From NCBI RefSeq assembly GCF_003583405.1, contig NZ_QXEC01000022.1:1-64000 (forward strand): 64,000 nt of DNA, in the 5' to 3' direction. The position numbers and the translations under genes are program-made. This DNA comes from Micromonospora radicis (lineage in GTDB: Bacteria; Actinomycetota; Actinomycetes; Mycobacteriales; Micromonosporaceae). Of the stretch, positions 8,180-17,536 are shown one piece after another (position 1 is the stretch's first letter; every line of letters starts with the position of its first letter). The notes under the pieces are model-generated. The model was not told the origin of the DNA, ran no database searches, and was given only the letters and a program-made list of their open reading frames with translations.

Positions 8180-9532
8180 CTACTTGTATACGGGTCGACG
8201 GTTGCCGCCGTGGTGGGAGCAGGATCCGGGGCGCCCGCCGGACATGCTGACCATGCCGTCGTTGCACTGGATCATGTAGCCCTTGCCGTTGCTGAAGTTG
8301 CCAATGCAGGAGAAGTACTGGCAGACGCCAGCTGCGGGCGCATAGATGTATGAGCCGCCACAGAAGTTGTAGCCGAACGGATTCTGCGGTGCGCCACAGA
8401 GGTCGACCTTCTTCGGGGCGGGCGACTTCGTGGTCGGTTTGGGCTTGGGCGGTGTGGTGGTCGGGGCGGGTCGGGCGGTGGTCGGCGTGGGCCGTGGCGT
8501 GGCGGTGGTCGGCTTGACCGCTGGAGCCCGGGTCGGTTTCGGACTCGACCCCGACGTCCGTGGCGCCTCGGACGTCGACGGCGAGGCCGACGCCGAGGAT
8601 TCCGTCACCCCGGCGCCCGCCGCCGAGGCCGAGGGAGCGGCGGTCCGCGCCTCCTCCCCCACGTCCCCGGACGGCGGTGACGGGTTACCCGTACCCGGCG
8701 CGGACGAGACTTCGGGTAGGCCGCTCGCCGCCGGGCTCACCTCCGCGACCTGCCTCGCCGGGGGATCGGAGACGACCTGGATCAAGCCGCCGAAGGCGCA
8801 CAGCGCGAACAGCAGCATCACCGCGATGCTGAACATCCCACCGGGCACCCGCGCCGTCACCGGCGCGTCGGCGGCGGCGACGCGGGCGGGCGGCACCGGC
8901 TGCGCCCGGTGATGTTCCGCCAGCATGCCGTCGAGCTGGGCGACCAGGGCGGGCCGTTGCATTCGGGCATCGGCCAACGCCAGGGCCAGGTTGAAGCGGA
9001 AACCCGGCGCGCTCGCCGACGGAAGGTAGAGGCCGGAGATCCGCTGCCGGTTGACGACGTGCATGAGGGTGTACGGCGAACTGCGGTCATGCAGCAATCC
9101 GACCAGCTTGGGGTACGCCCATTCACGTTTACCCCGGGCGCCGAGAAAGACCACCCGACGGTCCGTGATCACCACGGTGCCGGCGTCCATCACCCGAAAG
9201 CCCTCCGGCAGCGGTCGGCGGAGGGCCTCGGCCGGACTCGCCACCAGGTCGGGCGTGATCGCCGGCAGGTTGGCGAGCTGCGGCGCCTCGATCATCTGAG
9301 CGGCGGGGGTGGTGTGGTACACCGTCTCGCCCCGACGAAGGTCGATCAGTACCCCCGCAGGCGCGTGCGACAGCGGTCGATAGTTCGCCGCCGCCGCACG
9401 CATGCTCGTAAGATCGGTGTTCCGCCGGTCCCATGCCTGCGCCATCGTGTGATGGGCGCTCTGCCGCCGGGCGTTCTCCCGTTCCGCCCAGCGCGATCGC
9501 CAACCTGGTGCCGTGTTCGGCCGCTCGGTCAT
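8180..9532 (-). CDS. PH-like / single-TM / Cys-rich (DUF3761-like) membrane protein, paralog A
   Basis: A 450-residue protein with three parts. The N-terminal cytosolic region carries a bacterial PH-like segment (GTVVITDRRVVFLGARGKREW). One transmembrane helix lies at about 233-255 (MFSIAVMLLFALCAFGG). A long Ser/Thr/Pro linker leads to an outer Cys-rich module (about 376-450; CGAPQNPFGYNFCGG, GSCSHHGG) resembling DUF3761. The ATG at 9532 is set by GGAGGGG at 7-nt spacing; upstream sequence in the frame is not coding-like. A paralog with the same order is at 18012-19124. Function is unknown; the layout suggests linking an inner protein to the cell wall side. Confidence 0.8.
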   Translation of the reverse strand: MTERPNTAPGWRSRWAERENARRQSAHHTMAQAWDRRNTDLTSMRAAAANYRPLSHAPAGVLIDLRRGETVYHTTPAAQMIEAPQLANLPAITPDLVASPAEALRRPLPEGFRVMDAGTVVITDRRVVFLGARGKREWAYPKLVGLLHDRSSPYTLMHVVNRQRISGLYLPSASAPGFRFNLALALADARMQRPALVAQLDGMLAEHHRAQPVPPARVAAADAPVTARVPGGMFSIAVMLLFALCAFGGLIQVVSDPPARQVAEVSPAASGLPEVSSAPGTGNPSPPSGDVGEEARTAAPSASAAGAGVTESSASASPSTSEAPRTSGSSPKPTRAPAVKPTTATPRPTPTTARPAPTTTPPKPKPTTKSPAPKKVDLCGAPQNPFGYNFCGGSYIYAPAAGVCQYFSCIGNFSNGKGYMIQCNDGMVSMSGGRPGSCSHHGGNRRPVYK

Positions 9533-9873
9533 CCGCAGTCCCCTCCAACGAACCCGCCCGATGTCCCGCGATCGTGGCGGCCTTTGGCACAATGCCGCAC
9601 CTGAGCTGGCCGGGGGTTCGGCTGAATGGTCCGGAAGGTGGCCGGGTTTCGGATGGGCCACCGACAACGGACGAGGTTTCATCGATCGGACGGGTCCGGT
9701 TATGGCCCGGTCGGCGCATAGACGCGAGCCGAACAGGGAGAGCGCGAATCGCTCGACTGCCGGTCGAGCACCGCACGCGACAGATCCCAAGCGCGACATT
9801 CACGGACGCCAACTCAGCAAACGGCTTGTCAGCCGAGCTGACGGCGCTCCCCGTACCGGTTCGACCGACCGTG

Positions 9874-9897
9874 CCGCCCGGTCGGGTGACCGGGCGG
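9874..9897 (-). terminator. Hairpin terminator after the S8 peptidase remnant
   Basis: Arms CCGCCCGGTC (9874-9883) and GACCGGGCGG (9888-9897) are perfectly complementary with a 4-nt loop. The hairpin lies 13 nt past the stop codon at 9911 of the minus-strand remnant. No T tract is present, as is usual in high-G+C actinobacteria. Confidence 0.7.
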
Positions 9898-9910
9898 CGC
9901 GGCGACGTGC

Positions 9911-11504
9911 TCAGTTGCCGGTCAACCGGTACGCCCGGATGACCCTCTGATCGACGGTGTTGCCCTGCTTGTCGGTGGCCGAGGTACGCAGCGAGACGTA
10001 CCCACCGCCCCGGGAGTGCTGGACCGTCGCGGTCCAGCTCTTCCCCATCGCCTGCACCTTCGCCGGCTGCCAGGTCCTCGATCCGCGCCGCGCTGCCCCC
10101 GGGGTCCGCAGCAGCGCCGGCCCGAGCGGTGCGACGTTCCAGGTGTCCTGGTAGGAACTTGTCAGCAACCGGTACCGAGAGCGCGGAGGTCCACCCGTAC
10201 ACGCCGTCGAACTCGGCGGCGACGTCGCGCTCCACGTAGTTGTCGAGCCGCTCGCCACGGATCTCGTGCCGGACGGTCGCCAACTCGGCACGCTTGACGT
10301 TCCGGTGGTATCCGGTGGGCAGCCGGCCCGGGAACCCCTCGCCCAGGTGGTAGACGTACGGGATGCCGGTGAAGCCGCCGTCGCCGTCCGGCCTGCCCCA
10401 CTGGTGCGACACGTAGCCGTTGACGTGTTCGGCGGCCCCACCGCCACCGAGCTGGCCCGAGTAGAGAGTCCCGAAGTCGCCGGCGGTGATGTCGAACTTG
10501 CCCGGTGGGCTGTCGAAGATGTCGGACAGCACCCCCACCTCGACCTTCATCGGTCGCGCGGTGCGATCCGGCGCGGTCGCCTTGATCGGCTTGGCCTTCC
10601 GGGCGTCCACGCTGATCGTCAGATCCCGGGTCACCGCGATCTCCGGCCGGTTCAGCAGGCTGCTGCGCTCCCGCTCGCCGAACTCGTCGACGACACTGCT
10701 CACGGCGTAGCGGCCGGTGGGCAGCCGGACGGTGGCGGTGCCGCCGGCCGCGCTGTCGACGGCCTCGATGGCCGGGCCGTCGATACCGGTGAGCACGGTG
10801 AAGTGCGTGTCGCTCGGCGCGCCCATCGAGTCGAGGTGCTCGACCGTCACGTCGTAGCTCTCCACCTCACGGTGCACCCCGATCGGTACCACCGTGCGGA
10901 ACTCACCAGCGGTGGCGACCAGGTCCCACTGAAGTAGCCGTCCACGGCGTCGACGCGGGTGTCCACGGTCGCCGCCACCTCGGCGGTGCCGCCGGCCGGC
11001 ACGGTGAGCCGGGTGACGGAGGTGCGGAACATGCCCTCCGGCGCCGGCCGGCCAGCGGCGGACCGTCACGGCGTGCGGCGACCCCGTCCGGGTACGCCAC
11101 GATCAGCGGCAGCCGATCGCTGGCCGCGTCGTGGTAGCCGTACTCGATCAGCTTGTCGATGTTGAACAGCCGCCGGTCCAGCACACCGGAGCCGATCAGC
11201 GGCACCGCGTCCACGGGCACCACGTGCAACTCGCCGTTGATCTCTTAGCTGCTGAACCGGACCTTCGCTCGGTCCGTCGCCGGGCGGATCGTCACCCGGC
11301 CGCCCCGATCGCGGGTGATCCGTCCCCGGTGACGAGCGTGACCGTGACGGCCTGGTCGGCGGCGCCCACCGGGACCGCCGCGCCCCGATCGACCCCACTA
11401 CCGCCGCCGGGTGTGGCCCAGCCGGGTTGCCCCAGGCCCAGGACCAGAGCAGCGGCCAGCCCGGCCGCACCGACCCGTTTGTGTTTCCTCACCAGACCTC
11501 CCAT
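9911..11504 (-). pseudogene. S8 subtilisin-like secreted peptidase, catalytic domain deleted
   Basis: The N-terminus is a signal peptide (RKHKRVGAAGLAAALVLGLG) and VTVTLVTGDG, as in secreted actinobacterial subtilases; a GTG at 11492 after GGGAGG is the likelier start. An in-frame TAA follows near 11245. The propeptide-like HVVPVDAVPLIGSGVLDRRL comes next in another frame. The sequence then jumps to the region C-terminal of the protease domain (TVPAGGTAEVAATVDTRVD, later SLRTSATDKQGNTVDQRVIR). The Asp/His/Ser catalytic core is missing altogether, and at least three frame changes are needed. It is a dead gene that keeps its terminator. Confidence 0.8.
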
Positions 11505-12599
11505 GGATGATCAAGCACTACGAGCATCATCCGGAGACCCTCTGAGGATCCTGTTAGGACTCGCATCGGACGGCACATCTCGCTTCGGGTCCAGCGGCGA
11601 GTCGCCGTAGACGACATTCATCCAGATCTTGGACAGTTTCCGTCAGCGGCTGACGGGAACTGTCCAAGATCTCCAGACGCTCGCGCAGCCGCCGCCCGGC
11701 CGCGCAGGGAACCGGCCGCGCTGGCTAGCGAGAGGGACAGCACGATCGACGACCGCCTCACCGGGCACGGTGACCGCCGGTGCCGCGATCCGCGGTGTTT
11801 GTAGAAGCCCTATCGCGGGTGGGAGGCTGCCCGGGGTGCCGGAGCACCACCAAGCGCGCCACGGGGTCAGCCTCGCCCACGGCCGGTAGGTGTTGACGGT
11901 GGCGCCTCCGCCGGTGCTGCCGCCGTGCGGCACGGGGTCGACCTGATGCGTACCGAGATCGAGCTCTACCGGCGCCCCTGAGGTCGGGACGAGCCGACCG
12001 GTCGGGAACGCGGCCGGATGCGGCCGGGACGAGCCGACCGGTCGGGCCCTGGCCCTGCTCACCGGGGATGCTACCCGCGGGCTACCCGGTCGAGGAGTAC
12101 GAGCCGGTCCAGCAGGTGGCCGCTGCGCACCTGGACACCGCGCGCTGGCCATGGCCGGCGCCCACGGGCCGGCACGGATCGACATCCCGATGGACTTCGC
12201 GGCCAGAAACGTCCGGCGGCCCCGCCCCGTCCGCCTGTGACCACCTGCCGAGTCTCAAGGCGCGGGCCGAAGTAGACCACACGCAGCCACCACATTCTCT
12301 TCGTCACCTGGCAGGCGTCGCACCTCGACCAGGCCGATATGCGGTGCAGTGACGTGAACTTCGTCTGATCGACGAAGTTCGACGCGCTCGACGCGCCGCC
12401 GGCCCAGGACCTTGGCCTCCTGGGCCGGTGGCGTGTTCTCGCGTAGCCCGTGTCGACCAGCGCGGGACGCGTGCCCCTTGCCTGATCGATGTCGGTGTGT
12501 TGAGGTCACGATTACGCTCAATCAGCGTGCGTAGATCCACCGATGCCTGCTCGACCTCGATCGGGTGCCGGTCGGATCTTCCATCGATGAGGAGGTTCC
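11505..12599. other. Gene-free region (about 1.1 kb)
   Basis: No reading frame here has recognisable homology or convincing coding sense on either strand. It holds the strong palindrome at 11624-11672 and a 22-bp direct repeat (11985-12006 and 12025-12046, containing GAGCCGACCGGTCGGG). It also has a 10-bp inverted repeat GAACTTCGTC/GACGAAGTTC (12356-12365, 12371-12380) and a 9-bp one GGCCCAGGA/TCCTGGGCC (12401-12409, 12418-12426). G+C is lower towards 12480-12560, consistent with a promoter for the protease at 12600. Confidence 0.6.
11624..11672. repeat. Near-perfect 23-bp palindrome with 3-nt loop
   Basis: Arms 11624-11646 and 11650-11672 pair with a single mismatch; the loop is CGG. The outer end is AGATCTTGGACAG. 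It stands alone, about 120 bp upstream of the dead S8 peptidase start and about 930 bp before the zinc protease. It could be a relic terminator, a REP-like element or a foldback mobile-element end. No flanking target duplication was seen. Confidence 0.85.
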
Positions 12600-14819
12600 A
12601 TGGCACGTCGCCGCTTTGCGGGGATAGCAGCAAGCGCCATCGTCCTACCCTTGCTCTACGTCGTCGCCCAGCCGGTGACCGCGTCAGCTGCCCCCGGCCC
12701 GGCTTCGGCATCGACCGCCGCCGCCCCGGACACCGGACTCGCCAGCGACATCCGCGAGCTGACCCGTAAGGACTTCACCTTCAACGGCAAACCCGTCGAG
12801 GTGCCGACCCAGTACCAGCCGCAGGCGCAGGCCCGCCGGACGCAGGCCGCCGCCGAGACGCCGCCGGTCGGGACGGTACGCAACTGGCTGGCGCTCGACG
12901 ACTACCAGGGCATCATCTACCTGAAGCCGTACACGCTGCGGGGGGTGGGCGACAACATCGAGGTGTGGGTCGCCAACGACACCGAGTTCCCGGAGGGTGA
13001 CTGCCGCCGGCAGATCCCGAACTCGACAACCGTCACCAACGAGCAGGTGGCGCACCTGGTCAACGAGTTCGACACGAACATGTACCCGAAGTCGATCGCC
13101 GCGTTCAGCACTCCGCCGGAGCGGGACGGCAGCAACGCGCAGATCGCCGGTGACTACACCGGTTCCGGCAACCGGACGGTCACCCTGGTCGACAACGTCC
13201 GGGACGACAACTTCTACGACTTCCCGGCCGCGCCCAGCTACATCGCCGGGTTCCACTTCTCGCTCTTCAACGAGCTGCTCGACCGCAACATCATGACGGT
13301 CGACGCGTACGACTGGGCGCACCGTACCGGCGCGAACCCGCCGAACGAGCCGACCGACGACCTGTGCACCACCCGGCCGGCGCGCCCGAACCTGTACGAG
13401 GGCACGTTCATCCACGAGTGGCAGCACCTGGCGCACTACTACGCCGACCCGTTCGAGACCACCTGGCTGAACGAGGGCCTGTCGGACTTCGTGCAGACGC
13501 TCGCCGGTTACGTCGACGCCCGCGCCCGGGTCGACCAGCCCGGCACGGACAGCCACATCCACTGCTTCCAGGGCTTCGGTACGGTCCAGACGGACTACAA
13601 CACCAATCCACGTGACTGTGGCGGCCCGGAGAACTCGATCAACCTGTGGAACGAGGGCAGCACGTCGAGTGGGGTGCTCGCCGACTACGGCAACGTCTAC
13701 TCGTTGATGCTCTTCCTCTACGACCGCTACGGCCTGGACTTCATCTCCCGGCTGCACCGCGACGGTGAGCTGCAGGGGCTGGCCAGCCTGGAGGCGGCGC
13801 TCAAGGACGAGGGCGTCAAGGACATGTACAAGGTGATCCACGACTACCAGACGATGAACCTGGTCGACCGGGTCGTCGGCAACTCGAAGCTCGGCATCAT
13901 GCTCGGTGTCGACAAGCGTCGGGTCACCTCGGCCAGCCTGAACGCCACGGTCAACCTGGCCAACCCGGCCTCGTACGCGGCGCCGGGCGCGGCACCCAAC
14001 GGCGCCGACTACGTCCAGCTGCGCAAGGCCAACGGCACCCCGCTGGGCCGGGGTGACCTGCGGACGGTGAAGTTCGCCGGCGCGAAGACGCTGCCGGCGA
14101 TCCCGCTGGCCTGGCGTACGGTGACCGACGACCCGGACCGTCCGGGCAACTCGGTGCTGTGGTCCGGCAACGGCAACAGCCTGGACGTCGCGGCCGTCAC
14201 GCCGGTGACGGTGCCGGCCGCCGCCCCGACGCTGACCTTCCTCGCGAAGTACGGTGCCGAGGCCGGCTACGACTACGGCTACGTCAGTGTCTCCACCGAC
14301 GGCGGTAAGTCGTACACGCCGATCGCCGGTGACAAGACCGTCGCCGGTCCGTTCGGCCCGGCGCTCAACGGCACCACCGCCGGGTTCGAGCCACACTCGT
14401 TCGACCTGTCCGCGTACGCCGGGCAGAGCATCCTGCTCAGCTTCCGGTACGTCAGCGACGGCGGGGTCAACGAGGGTGGCCTGCTGGTCGACGACATCAC
14501 CGTCGGCGGCACGCTGGTCAGCGACGGGTCGAGCCTGGCTCCGTTCGACTCACCGTCGGAGATCTCCCCGACCCCGGTGGCGAACTGGAACGTCCGGTTC
14601 GTCGGCCTGGACGAGAAGAACAAGATCGCCTACCAGTACGAGGTGAACGGCAAGTCGAGCTTCACCCTCGGTGCGGCGCCGACCCTGGCGCTGCTGGCCT
14701 TCCCGAAGGTGGTCGCCATCGTCGCCTACGACGAGCCGACCGAGCAGGTGACGCAGTACGCGCCGTACACCCTGACGGTGAACAACGTGGTCCAGCCCGG
14801 CGGCGCCCCGCTGAGCTGA
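12600..14819 (+). CDS. Secreted zinc metalloprotease (M6/M30-like, HEWQH)
   Basis: A 739-residue secreted protein. The signal peptide is ARRRFAGIAASAIVLPLLYV...ASA, followed by a propeptide-like region. The zinc-binding helix is HEWQH (272-276), followed by TWLNEGLSDF, which supplies the third ligand Glu as in gluzincin-type M30/M6-like peptidases. The C-terminal part has a jelly-roll/MAM-like module of immune-inhibitor-A type (YGYVSVSTDGGKSYTPI). The exact peptidase family is uncertain. GAGGAGG sits 5 nt before the ATG. A strong hairpin terminator follows, so it is probably monocistronic. Likely role: extracellular protein breakdown. Confidence 0.85.
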   Translation: MARRRFAGIAASAIVLPLLYVVAQPVTASAAPGPASASTAAAPDTGLASDIRELTRKDFTFNGKPVEVPTQYQPQAQARRTQAAAETPPVGTVRNWLALDDYQGIIYLKPYTLRGVGDNIEVWVANDTEFPEGDCRRQIPNSTTVTNEQVAHLVNEFDTNMYPKSIAAFSTPPERDGSNAQIAGDYTGSGNRTVTLVDNVRDDNFYDFPAAPSYIAGFHFSLFNELLDRNIMTVDAYDWAHRTGANPPNEPTDDLCTTRPARPNLYEGTFIHEWQHLAHYYADPFETTWLNEGLSDFVQTLAGYVDARARVDQPGTDSHIHCFQGFGTVQTDYNTNPRDCGGPENSINLWNEGSTSSGVLADYGNVYSLMLFLYDRYGLDFISRLHRDGELQGLASLEAALKDEGVKDMYKVIHDYQTMNLVDRVVGNSKLGIMLGVDKRRVTSASLNATVNLANPASYAAPGAAPNGADYVQLRKANGTPLGRGDLRTVKFAGAKTLPAIPLAWRTVTDDPDRPGNSVLWSGNGNSLDVAAVTPVTVPAAAPTLTFLAKYGAEAGYDYGYVSVSTDGGKSYTPIAGDKTVAGPFGPALNGTTAGFEPHSFDLSAYAGQSILLSFRYVSDGGVNEGGLLVDDITVGGTLVSDGSSLAPFDSPSEISPTPVANWNVRFVGLDEKNKIAYQYEVNGKSSFTLGAAPTLALLAFPKVVAIVAYDEPTEQVTQYAPYTLTVNNVVQPGGAPLS

Positions 14820-14836
14820 CCCACGACCTGAGGTGG

Positions 14837-14868
14837 ACTCCCGGTGCCGCGGTCGCGGCACCGGGAGT
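14837..14868 (+). terminator. Hairpin terminator of the zinc protease gene
   Basis: Perfect 15-bp arms (ACTCCCGGTGCCGCG at 14837-14851 and its complement at 14854-14868) with a 2-nt loop, 18 nt after the stop codon. TTC follows, with no long T run. Confidence 0.85.
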
Positions 14869-14970
14869 TCCCGTTCCGGGGACCGACGCCCGAACCGGCG
14901 GCGTGCGCCCGGCCCGCTGCCTACCCTGGTGGTCGAGGGCATCGTCGGGGGCAAGCTGCCGGAGGACACC

Positions 14971-15324
14971 ATGACCAACGCGATCGGTGACGCGCTGTCG
15001 GGCGTACGCGAGGTCGAACTGACCGTGACCGGTCGCCGCAGCGGCCGGCAGATCGCCCGGCCGGTGTGGTTCGTGCTCGACGACGACAACGTGTTCCTGG
15101 TGCCGGTGACCGGCTCGGACACCCAGTGGTACAAGAACGTCCAGCAGACGCCGATGGTGCGGCTGGCGGTCGACGGCACCGCGTTGAGTTCGAGCGCCAC
15201 CCCGATCACCGACGCCGGTCAGGTCCGGCACATCGTGGCGATGTTCCGCGACAAGTACGGCGCCGACCAGTTCGAGTCGTACTACCCGAAGCACGACGTC
15301 GCGGTCCAGGTGCCGCTCGGCTAG
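14971..15324 (+). CDS. F420H2-dependent reductase-like (split beta-barrel) protein
   Basis: A 117-residue protein with the split-barrel flavin/deazaflavin-binding pattern: VELTVTGRRSGRQIARPVWF, then LVPVTGSDTQWYKNVQQTP and VRLAVDG. This resembles the DDN/F420H2-dependent quinone or nitro-reductase family (PF04075-like). It probably uses reduced F420 for redox chemistry in the cytoplasm; the substrate is unknown. The ATG at 14971 was chosen because GGAGGACACC precedes it; the longer frame from 14833 runs through the terminator and is not coding-like. Confidence 0.75.
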   Translation: MTNAIGDALSGVREVELTVTGRRSGRQIARPVWFVLDDDNVFLVPVTGSDTQWYKNVQQTPMVRLAVDGTALSSSATPITDAGQVRHIVAMFRDKYGADQFESYYPKHDVAVQVPLG

Positions 15325-15329
15325 CTCTC

Positions 15330-15671
15330 CATGGGCGCTCGGTGCCACCTTCCTCCTCCTCGGCGCGGCGTTGCTGCGCACCGACGAACCGGGGCTCCTG
15401 ACGGCCGTGGTCGCGGTGCTCGCGCTGGCGATGGGTGGCCGGATCGTCGCCCAGCGGCTCCGAGCGTTCCGGTCCGGATCGGTGCCGACGGGCTGGTGCT
15501 GCGGGTCGCCGGTCTCCGCCGGACGGTGCCGTGGGCCGAGATCGACACGATCGTGCTGGCCGGGCCGGCGGGTACCGGCCCGTCGGCGTCGGTGCTGCTG
15601 GTACCGGCGCCGGGGGTCGACCTCGGCCGTCCGCTGACCAGTCACAGCCCCGTCGACCTCGCCGGCCTGAG
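15330..15671 (+). pseudogene. Remnant of a PH-domain membrane protein
   Basis: One frame holds two hydrophobic stretches (ALGATFLLLGAALL and LLTAVVAVLALAMGGRIVAQ). A frame change near 15475 leads into a PH-like fold (VRIGADGLVLRVAGLRRTV, PWAEIDTIVL, SASVLLVPAPGVDLG). It lacks a start and runs into the end of the convergent exporter gene at 15672 without a normal C-terminus. This is typical of small bacterial membrane PH proteins. Frameshifted and truncated, it is probably dead. Confidence 0.6.
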
Positions 15672-16898
15672 TCACCGGCGGCGGGCCAGGGTGAGCACCA
15701 CCAGCAGCGATCCGGCGGCGGCCCCGGTCACCACCACGGCCATCGGCAGCGCGCTGCCCTCGCCGCCGATGCCGACCAGCGGCGCGGCTCCGGCCGCGAC
15801 CACGGCCTGGATGCCGCCGAGCAGCGCCGCCGCGGTACCGGCCCGGTTGGCGTGCCGGTCCAGGGCCAGGGCGGTGCCGTTGGGCATCACCATGCCGAGC
15901 GAGCCGAGGAAGACCACGAGCGCGACGACGACCACTGGCAGGGCGTCGAGCAGTGCCCCGGTGACCAGGGCGAGGCCGGCGAGCAGGCTGATGCCGAGGC
16001 CGCCGACGAGCAGCGGGCGGGGGTCGTACCGGTCGAGCAGCCGGGCGTTGAGTTGGCCGACGGCGACGAAGGCGAGCGCGTTCACGCCGAAGACCAGGCT
16101 GAACGTGCCGACGGAGAGGCCGAAGACGTCCTGCAGGACGAACGACGAGCCGGAGAGGTAGCCGAACAGGGCGGCGAAGGCCAGGCCCTGGGTCAGCGCG
16201 TACCCGAGATAGACGCGGTCGGTGAGCAGGGCGTGGCCGGCGCGGGCGGTGGCGGCCGGGCCGCCGGTGTTGCGCCGCGCGGCGGGCAGCGTCTCCGGCA
16301 GCCGCCACGCGGCGGCGGCGGCGAGCACGACGCCGATGCCGGTGAGCGAGAGGAAGATGCTGCGCCAGCCGCCGATGCCCAGTACCAGGCTGCCGAGGGC
16401 GGGCGCGACCATCGGGGCCAGGCCGAAGATCAGTACGAGTCGGGAGAAGTACTTCGCGGCGGCGCGCCCGGCGTAGAGGTCGCGGACGACGGCGCGGGCG
16501 ACCACGGTGCCCATGCCACCGGCGAAGCCCTGGAAGAACCGGGCCACGGCGAGGGCTTCGGCCGACGGCGCGAGCGCACAGAACACCGAGATCAGCGCGT
16601 ACGCGCCGACCCCGATCAGCACCGGCCGGCGCCGGCCCCAGCGGTCGCTCAGTGGGCCGGTGACCAGTTGGCCGAAGGCGACGCCGATCAGGCAAGTGGT
16701 CAGGGAGAGCTGGATCTGTGCCTGGCTGGTGGCCAGGTCGCGGGTCATCTCGGGCAGCGCCGGCAGGTAGGTGTCCAGCGACAGCGGCCCGATCGCGGTG
16801 AGGCTGCCGAGCAGCACCAGCAGGCCGAGGGCGGCGCGGCCGGTGGGCGGGGCGACCCGGTCCGGCGCGGCGGCGGGGGACACGGCGGTCTGCGACAT
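15672..16898 (-). CDS. Bcr/CflA-family drug efflux MFS transporter
   Basis: A 408-residue, 12-TM major facilitator. The N-terminal SLDTYLPALPEMTRDL in TM1, the loop-2-3 motif GPLSDRWGRRRPVLIG (motif A) and GFAGGMGTVVARAVVRDLY are typical of the Bcr/CflA subfamily. It should export hydrophobic drugs by proton antiport from the inner membrane. It is divergent from the marR gene at 16951 with a palindrome between them, so repression by that regulator with induction by drug is likely. Confidence 0.9.
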   Translation of the reverse strand: MSQTAVSPAAAPDRVAPPTGRAALGLLVLLGSLTAIGPLSLDTYLPALPEMTRDLATSQAQIQLSLTTCLIGVAFGQLVTGPLSDRWGRRRPVLIGVGAYALISVFCALAPSAEALAVARFFQGFAGGMGTVVARAVVRDLYAGRAAAKYFSRLVLIFGLAPMVAPALGSLVLGIGGWRSIFLSLTGIGVVLAAAAAWRLPETLPAARRNTGGPAATARAGHALLTDRVYLGYALTQGLAFAALFGYLSGSSFVLQDVFGLSVGTFSLVFGVNALAFVAVGQLNARLLDRYDPRPLLVGGLGISLLAGLALVTGALLDALPVVVVALVVFLGSLGMVMPNGTALALDRHANRAGTAAALLGGIQAVVAAGAAPLVGIGGEGSALPMAVVVTGAAAGSLLVVLTLARRR

Positions 16899-16906
16899 CC
16901 GGCTAC

Positions 16907-16921
16907 GATAGCTCTGCTATC
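16907..16921. promoter_or_regulatory. Candidate MarR operator
   Basis: The inverted repeat GATAGC-TCT-GCTATC sits in the 52-bp gap between the divergent Bcr/CflA exporter and marR genes, next to both starts. It is A+T-richer than the surroundings. Size and position fit a MarR dimer site that would block both promoters. Confidence 0.65.
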
Positions 16922-16950
16922 AGAGGCATTGGACCGGGAAGGGTCGCCCT

Positions 16951-17394
16951 GTGACGGACGAGACGCTCGGCGAACTCAGCACAGCCCTCGGCGACCTGCA
17001 CCGGGTGCTGCGCCGCCGGGCCAGCCAGCGGTCGGGCCGGGTGGCGTTGCCGGACGCGCAGGTGGAGGTGCTGCGACTGGTGCAACGCCAGCCCGGGATC
17101 AGCGTCCGGGAAGCCGCCGAACGCCTCGGCACGGCCGCGAACACGGTGAGCACCCTGGTCGGCGAGCTGACCGCGGCGGGGCTGTTGAGCCGGGAGCGGG
17201 ATCCGGCCGACCGGCGTACCGTCCGGCTGGGACTGACCGACGCGGCGCGGGAACGGATCACCGCGTACGGGCAGCACCGCCGCGACCTGCTCGGCGCGGC
17301 ACTGGCCGAACTGGACGCCGGGGAACGGGAGCGGCTGCTCACCGCCGTGCCCGCACTGGCGCGCCTGGCGGACCGGGTCGCGCAGCGGCGCTGA
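16951..17394 (+). CDS. MarR-family transcriptional regulator
   Basis: A 147-residue protein with a winged HTH (ISVREAAERLGTAANTVSTLVGELTAAGLL split by the usual turn) and the MarR wing DPADRRTVRLGLTD. The start is GTG after GGAAGGG. It is divergently paired with the drug exporter at 15672-16898 and probably represses it and itself through the palindrome at 16907-16921. The stop codon lies inside a 22-bp tandem duplication. Confidence 0.9.
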   Translation: MTDETLGELSTALGDLHRVLRRRASQRSGRVALPDAQVEVLRLVQRQPGISVREAAERLGTAANTVSTLVGELTAAGLLSRERDPADRRTVRLGLTDAARERITAYGQHRRDLLGAALAELDAGERERLLTAVPALARLADRVAQRR

Positions 17395-17417
17395 GCGGGT
17401 CGCGCAGCGGCGCTGAG
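17374..17417. repeat. 22-bp exact tandem duplication over the marR stop codon
   Basis: 17374-17395 is repeated exactly at 17396-17417. The unit includes the end of the coding sequence and the TGA stop. Because the stop lies in the first copy, the protein is not lengthened. It looks like a recent slippage duplication. Confidence 0.9.
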
Positions 17418-17536
17418 CGGGGTTGTCGCCCCCGGCCCATAGGCTCGGCGTAACCGGTCGGTCACCCGGCCCCGGGCAGTAGCCCGTCCGGTCAGTCACT
17501 TCGGCCAGTCAGTCACCCGTCCACGCGGAGGAACCA

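Noticed and set aside
8014..8250. 78-aa plus-strand gene
   Set aside because: Only its first 30 residues match the flavoprotein family, out of a larger fossil; the rest is unrelated.
12068..12352. Small plus-strand gene (94 aa)
   Set aside because: No ribosome site, no family match and interrupted by repeats; left as gene-free DNA.
12684..14396. 570-aa minus-strand reading frame
   Set aside because: Antisense shadow of the zinc protease, which has signal peptide, HEWQH, RBS and terminator.
17374..17417. Functional C-terminal extension of MarR
   Set aside because: The stop codon is in the first copy, so the duplication is not translated.
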